9,965 nucleotides of DNA from an uncultured Prevotella sp. GTDB lineage: Bacteria > Bacteroidota > Bacteroidia > Bacteroidales > Bacteroidaceae. How positions within the stretch are numbered: the first letter of the stretch is position 1; each line of letters starts with the position of its first letter. The stretch is taken from assembly GCA_934281565.1 (NCBI GenBank), contig CAKQXI010000087.1:1-9965 (forward strand). Direction: 5' to 3'. Below are positions 7,079-9,965 of this stretch, piece after piece. The position numbers and the translations under genes were made by a program. The notes under the pieces are model-generated. The model saw only the letters and a list, made by a program, of their open reading frames with translations. It had not been told where the DNA came from and did no database searches.

Positions 7079-7438
7079 TTAAAGGTTAAAACCTGATTTG
7101 GGTTTGCGACGCACTCCGTTTTGCATCAAGGCTAACATCCGGTCGTAGTTCTGTTCAGAAGTATTCTTTCGACCGTTTTCTATCCATGCCAGCAGTTCAT
7201 CTTCATAGAAGTAGAGTTTTTTCCCTTTCTTGTACGATGGCAGCACCCCTTTGCGGACAAGGGCGTAGAAGGTAGGCTTTGCCTTTTGGATAATGCGGCA
7301 CGCATCGTCAATGCCTACTAATTGATGTTTGTCGGACTGTGGCGGTTGAAGTTCCGACACTATCAACTAGGCGACCTGTTCGGTTAGATAAGTTATCGCC
7401 TGCGGCAACTTATCAAAAGTGATTTCTGTTTTGCACAT
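7079..7438 (-). pseudogene. Helix-turn-helix (excisionase/MerR-like) regulator of the IME, in-frame amber
   Basis: From ATG 7438 the frame reads MCKTEITFDKLPQAITYLTE, QVA, then TAG (7369-7367), then 95 further residues in the same frame to 7079. The part after the stop holds HQLVGIDDACRIIQKAKPTF and RKGVLPSYKKGKKLYFYEDE, the winged-HTH/excisionase-type DNA-binding region of small proteins that open Bacteroides mobilizable-element operons. A GAG or CAG codon at the amber would restore a 119-residue protein with an N-terminal helix. A TTG right after the TAG could restart synthesis of the binding domain alone, so partial function is possible. It lies 13 bases before the DUF3987 gene. The domain is well supported; the exact target is unknown. 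Confidence 0.75.
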
Positions 7439-7466
7439 AAACTCTTGATTTTAATTGTTCGTGTGC

Positions 7467-7504
7467 AAAAAAAACTGGTGATTTTACGGTGAAATCAGCC
7501 ACCG
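7467..7504 (-). terminator. Attenuator-like terminator in the leader of the IME operon
   Basis: On the minus strand TGATTT (7497-7492) pairs with AAATCA (7484-7479), extended by GG/CC across a bulged C, and is followed two bases later by eight Ts (7474-7467). An alternative stem, CGGTG (7504-7500) with CACCG (7491-7487), uses part of the same bases and would exclude the terminator. This lies about 30 bases before the HTH gene ATG. It may be an attenuator, or the leftover terminator of a deleted gene upstream. Confidence 0.45.
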
Positions 7505-7567
7505 AAATATAACTATTGAATAACTTATGGGTGGTGATTATTGCTATTTACCAATGGGTTACGCAAC

Positions 7568-7604
7568 AAAAGAAGGCGACCACGTAATGTGATCACCTTC
7601 TTTT
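7568..7604 (-). terminator. Strong intrinsic terminator of the YdeI-fusion gene
   Basis: The 16-base arms 7568-7583 and 7589-7604 pair fully in the minus-strand RNA (two U-G pairs) around a 5-base loop. The 3' arm ends CTTCTTTT and GTT follows. It lies 43 bases after the stop codon at 7648, and it isolates that gene from the mobilization block. Confidence 0.85.
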
Positions 7605-7647
7605 ATGACTACCTAATATAATTTCTGCGCTGACATTTCGTTTGGAA

Positions 7648-8871
7648 TTAATAATACTTGTCAATTCCTCCAAATCCAGTGATTCTTTTATTATCTTTCG
7701 TCTTATCGATAAAATTATTTAATCGTTTCTCAAATTCTTCCGGTCGCTTTCTTGCCACTTCAATGTATGCGATGCGAATACGTTTATACGTATCCGAGAA
7801 ACCTTGATAGTTTTGCCATAACCCTTCATACTCCTCCAATTTGTGCATTATATCGCTAGGGAATATAAATGGTTCGGACAGCACCTTTCGTATCTTATCC
7901 TCAAATTTGGGATGTATCATCCTGTTTTCCATCAACCACTGAAGTCTCTCTTTGTTGGCTTGTGAGTATGTACTTTTAGGATTTCGAGGTGTGAAACGCT
8001 GAATTTTATGCTCCTTGTCAAGCGATTTTATAGTACTGTCAATCCACTTGAAACAAAGGGCTTCTTCAACAGAGTCGTTGTATATAACACCTTTTTTATT
8101 GGACGATTTGCTGGGAAATACAAACCAAACTTCAGTGACAGTACCGAAGTTCTCGGTGAACCACTTTCGCCAATCTTCTCGATGTTTAAAATATTTTATC
8201 TTATTCTCTGTTGTCATAACAAGGGTTTTATCTAAATAATAGGTCGATCTCTTTGCAAGTTTTATCTTGCACGTTCCTTCTACTCGTAGTTTGCGTTTGA
8301 TAGTTGAAATTTCAACCTTTTCGAATGGTGCGGCAAATACTTGCTTGATGAAAGTCGCTGTCTCAATACCTGATTTTTTGAATTGGTTGCCAATGTTCCA
8401 GCCGAAGTGCATCAGGTCGATGAATATCAGTTTGGTATCAACGGTTACGGGCCTGTTTATCTGTTCGCATTCCTGTTCTGTTGCGAATTGAAAAAGCTGG
8501 ATGTGTTGGCAAAGTTGTTTTATATTTGCTTCTTCCATATATAATGAAAGTTCCTGATGGGTGTAGTGAAGCACATTTTCCAATGTACGAGATTGTTCTG
8601 CTTCTATTTTATGTTGGGCAGCTGTTTTATAATTTTCATATCTGACTGATAAATCTGTTGATTGTGTGATTGACTCATCAACCGATTTCGTTATATTTTC
8701 TTGTTCTTGAGTGATGATAGCTGGCTCAAGAATAACCATTTCTTTGGGTTTGAGTACTCTTTCTACTAATGGTAATAGGCAGCCATTCAGAATAGATTGA
8801 AAACTGAAATAGATGCCGCCAAGCAATAGGCAAGTAACAATAAAAGCGACTAGACCTGAAAATTCATCCAT
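7648..8871 (-). CDS. Membrane-anchored domain fused to a YdeI/OmpD-associated protein
   Basis: From ATG 8871 the gene gives 407 residues in one frame. Residues about 6-27 are a hydrophobic segment (LVAFIVTCLLLGGIYF), followed by a charged, helical region with a Gln/Glu/Thr-rich stretch and a compact block around FIDLMHFGWNIGNQF and STIKRKLRVEGTCKIKL. At residue 219 (MTTENKIKYFKHREDW) a complete YdeI-type domain begins: EVWFVFPSK, VEEALCFKWIDS at about 268-279, and QRFTPRNPKSTYSQANKER, running to the end. YdeI proteins normally start at such a Met, so this is a join of two genes; the linker AKRSTYYLDKTLV may be former leader sequence. The in-frame extension to a GTG at 8931 adds 20 hydrophobic residues; ATG 8871 is preferred, though the earlier frame may be a remnant. 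The N-terminal domain function is unknown to me; the YdeI call is firm. Confidence 0.75.
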   Translation of the reverse strand: MDEFSGLVAFIVTCLLLGGIYFSFQSILNGCLLPLVERVLKPKEMVILEPAIITQEQENITKSVDESITQSTDLSVRYENYKTAAQHKIEAEQSRTLENVLHYTHQELSLYMEEANIKQLCQHIQLFQFATEQECEQINRPVTVDTKLIFIDLMHFGWNIGNQFKKSGIETATFIKQVFAAPFEKVEISTIKRKLRVEGTCKIKLAKRSTYYLDKTLVMTTENKIKYFKHREDWRKWFTENFGTVTEVWFVFPSKSSNKKGVIYNDSVEEALCFKWIDSTIKSLDKEHKIQRFTPRNPKSTYSQANKERLQWLMENRMIHPKFEDKIRKVLSEPFIFPSDIMHKLEEYEGLWQNYQGFSDTYKRIRIAYIEVARKRPEEFEKRLNNFIDKTKDNKRITGFGGIDKYY

Positions 8872-8980
8872 TTTTAATTCTGTCACCACAAACAAACGAA
8901 CTAATACAGCAATACTCAATATGTGATGCACATAGGAAAGAATATATGATAATGTAGTCGGTTTTCTTAGCTGTCATATT

Positions 8981-9030
8981 AATCAATAGTTATCATTTTT
9001 GCGCAAATATATAGTAATAACTATTTGATT
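8981..9030. repeat. Inverted repeat straddling the promoter of the fusion gene
   Basis: AATCAATAGTTAT (8981-8993) and ATAACTATTTGATT (9017-9030) are complementary apart from one extra A. The 23-base spacer contains the perfect palindrome TTTGCGCAAA (8998-9007). The pair brackets the -7 box and the presumed transcription start, as an operator would. Confidence 0.6.
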
Positions 9031-9035
9031 CCAAA
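9004..9035 (-). promoter_or_regulatory. Bacteroides-type promoter for the YdeI-fusion gene
   Basis: The minus strand has TTTG (9035-9032) and TATATTTG (9011-9004), matching the Bacteroides -33 TTTG and -7 TAnnTTTG boxes with a 20-base spacer, inside the usual 19-21 range. The start of transcription would fall near 8997. An ATG at 8977 opens a 37-codon frame that may be the original start of the downstream gene before a frameshift; ATG 8871 gives a leader of about 125 bases. Confidence 0.72.
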
Positions 9036-9045
9036 TTGTTTGTGT

Positions 9046-9081
9046 AATTGGCTGCATTTGGCGTTGATATGGCTGCGTTTG
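9046..9081 (-). repeat. Tandem CAAAYGCAGCC repeats upstream of the promoter
   Basis: On the minus strand CAAACGCAGCC (9081-9071) and CAAATGCAGCC (9060-9050) are direct repeats 21 bases apart, about two helical turns, and the match extends weakly into CAWWT. They lie just upstream of the -33 box, where an activator would bind. No protein can be assigned. Confidence 0.5.
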
Positions 9082-9122
9082 TCTCCCCTATAAGATAAAT
9101 AACTCTCTATTTTGCGAAGGAA

Positions 9123-9965
9123 TTAGATGTATTCTTTCATTCGACCATTAAAGGTATTCCCGAATAATTCCATTTCGCTGTTCGCTATTCCTAATTTAGC
9201 TGCCAATGCTTTCCAGTCTTTTACGGTTATTACCACCTCTGAGATAATCTTTGTGGCTACGTCTTGAGGTAGCATATAGTCTTCACAAGCATCTGATAGA
9301 ATTGCTAAGTCTGCTTTGTTGGAAGAGTTGGAAACAAGTAGATTCTGATATTCATTTAGCGTTGGATTCATATCGTAGGCAGGGGAGAGTGTCCAACCTT
9401 TAGCAGTGAGTAGAAACCCGTGGTTGCGGAAGTGGTCGTCCGAGTTGCCGATGCAAATATTAAAAGCTACACGGCGGTATAGCTCTTGAAGATTCTTGTT
9501 TACCTCCGTACAATTTTGAAGTATGAAGTCCACCATATCCAAGTACCCGTTTCCGGTGCTTGCGTTGGCTCCATCCGAAAGTCCGAGCAATGTCATGGCA
9601 GAGGCAAAATGTATTCGCTTGCCGTCATCGGTTCTGTCAAAGCGACGTGATAAGAGTGTGTGGTACTTATCGTTTGTGGAAATTACCTGTGTAGATGCAG
9701 CATTAATTCCTGCTTTCTTAGCCAAAAGGTGGCAGAAGTGTTCCCAAAGCCCTGCGTTGTAATCATCTTTGCGAGAGGGGAATTTGGCAACATACAATAC
9801 TTTGTCGGCGTCAACTACGCTGGCTTTAGGTCTCGCTCCACCCAATGAAGAGCCCGGTAGTACTAATTGAGTAAGCCACTTTTTATCGGGTAGTTTGTTT
9901 TCCTCTTCGCTTTTTTCAATTTCTCCGCTGGCATGAATCAATTCACGGATACTGGTTAGTGGTGG
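9123..9965 (-). CDS. hipA: HipA-family serine/threonine kinase toxin (5' end outside window)
   Basis: The frame is open from the right edge to TAA at 9123, showing 280 residues; the first visible codons read PPLTSIRELIHASGEIEKS, so the start lies beyond the window. The HipA C-terminal kinase pattern is present in order: a glycine-rich PGSSLGGARPKA loop near residue 37-48, YVAKFPS with the nucleotide-binding lysine near 58-64, the catalytic loop IGNSDDHFRNHGF near 172-184, and the metal-binding SPAYDMNP near 194-201. HipA toxins phosphorylate a translation component (the glutamyl-tRNA synthetase in E. coli) and cause growth arrest, held in check by an HTH antitoxin HipB that would lie upstream, outside the window. 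All key residues look intact. The family call is firm; target and antitoxin are not visible. No obvious terminator follows the gene. Confidence 0.9.
   Translation of the reverse strand, partial: PPLTSIRELIHASGEIEKSEEENKLPDKKWLTQLVLPGSSLGGARPKASVVDADKVLYVAKFPSRKDDYNAGLWEHFCHLLAKKAGINAASTQVISTNDKYHTLLSRRFDRTDDGKRIHFASAMTLLGLSDGANASTGNGYLDMVDFILQNCTEVNKNLQELYRRVAFNICIGNSDDHFRNHGFLLTAKGWTLSPAYDMNPTLNEYQNLLVSNSSNKADLAILSDACEDYMLPQDVATKIISEVVITVKDWKALAAKLGIANSEMELFGNTFNGRMKEYI

Larger units (their letters stand above)
3327..7438 (-). mobile_element. Degenerate Bacteroidales integrative mobilizable element (core)
   Basis: This block has the gene order usual for small Bacteroides mobilizable elements: HTH protein, DUF3987/VirE ATPase, zinc-ribbon Toprim protein, MobC, MobA relaxase, coiled-coil mobilization protein, all on the minus strand. 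No tyrosine integrase or attachment site is visible, so the true element ends are unknown and the limits given are only those of the genes. Five of six genes are broken (see individual entries). A conjugation apparatus is absent, as expected for an element that borrows one. Confidence 0.75.

Noticed and set aside
3327..7438. Stop codon reassignment or recoding to explain the in-frame TAG and TAA codons
   Set aside because: The same genes also carry frameshifts and large deletions, all intact genes here end normally in TAA or TGA, and no recoding signal is visible.
8008..8491. Three overlapping plus-strand frames inside the YdeI-fusion gene
   Set aside because: They are antisense to well-conserved YdeI motifs and have no protein-like composition.
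8981..9030. Invertible promoter of the Bacteroides capsule type
   Set aside because: The repeat arms enclose the -7 box but not the -33 box, and the spacer is only 23 bases, so inversion would not carry a whole promoter.
1..9965. CRISPR array, tRNA, rRNA or insertion sequence
   Set aside because: No regularly spaced repeats, no cloverleaf or rRNA-like segments and no transposase frame were seen on either strand.

Overview
The window looks like an AT-rich chromosomal accessory region of a member of the Bacteroidota (Bacteroidales-like). The support is a mobilization gene set typical of Bacteroides elements, scarce Shine-Dalgarno sequences, and promoter boxes of the Bacteroides TAnnTTTG type (at 9004-9011 and 3245-3252). 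Every real gene I can support is on the minus strand, so transcription runs from high to low coordinates. No integrase, tRNA, rRNA or CRISPR array is visible.

From right to left: (1) 9123-9965, the C-terminal kinase part of a HipA-family toxin whose start lies outside the window. (2) 8871-7648, a one-piece protein joining an N-terminal membrane-anchored domain to a YdeI/OmpD-associated domain. It has a good promoter set inside an inverted repeat, tandem upstream repeats and a strong terminator. (3) 7438-3327, a wrecked integrative mobilizable element (IME). In order it holds a helix-turn-helix protein, a DUF3987/VirE-type replication ATPase, a zinc-ribbon/Toprim (DUF6371-like) protein, an intact MobC, a MobA-type HUH relaxase and a coiled-coil membrane mobilization protein. 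Every one of these except mobC carries a nonsense codon, a frameshift or an internal deletion. The hairpin between the two replication genes and the inverted repeat just upstream of mobC are candidate replication-control and oriT sites. (4) 3208-1, a restriction-like operon: an XRE controller-like regulator (frameshifted), a 'subunit M'-like AdoMet-fold protein, and a large GIY-YIG plus superfamily 2 helicase that runs off the left edge.

Working together: the IME genes would once have nicked the element at oriT (MobC with MobA), primed or replicated the transferred strand (DUF3987 and Toprim proteins) and coupled to a resident conjugation machine. They no longer can, at least autonomously. 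The left operon resembles a small controller-regulated restriction or defence system; its M protein lacks a recognisable NPPY catalytic motif, so the modification activity, if any, must lie elsewhere. Points most worth a second look are the block-wise decay that spares mobC, the loss of the catalytic cores of both replication proteins, the membrane-domain/YdeI fusion with its symmetrical promoter, and the unusual M plus GIY-YIG-helicase operon with a broken controller. Family names come from memory of sequence motifs; no database search was run.
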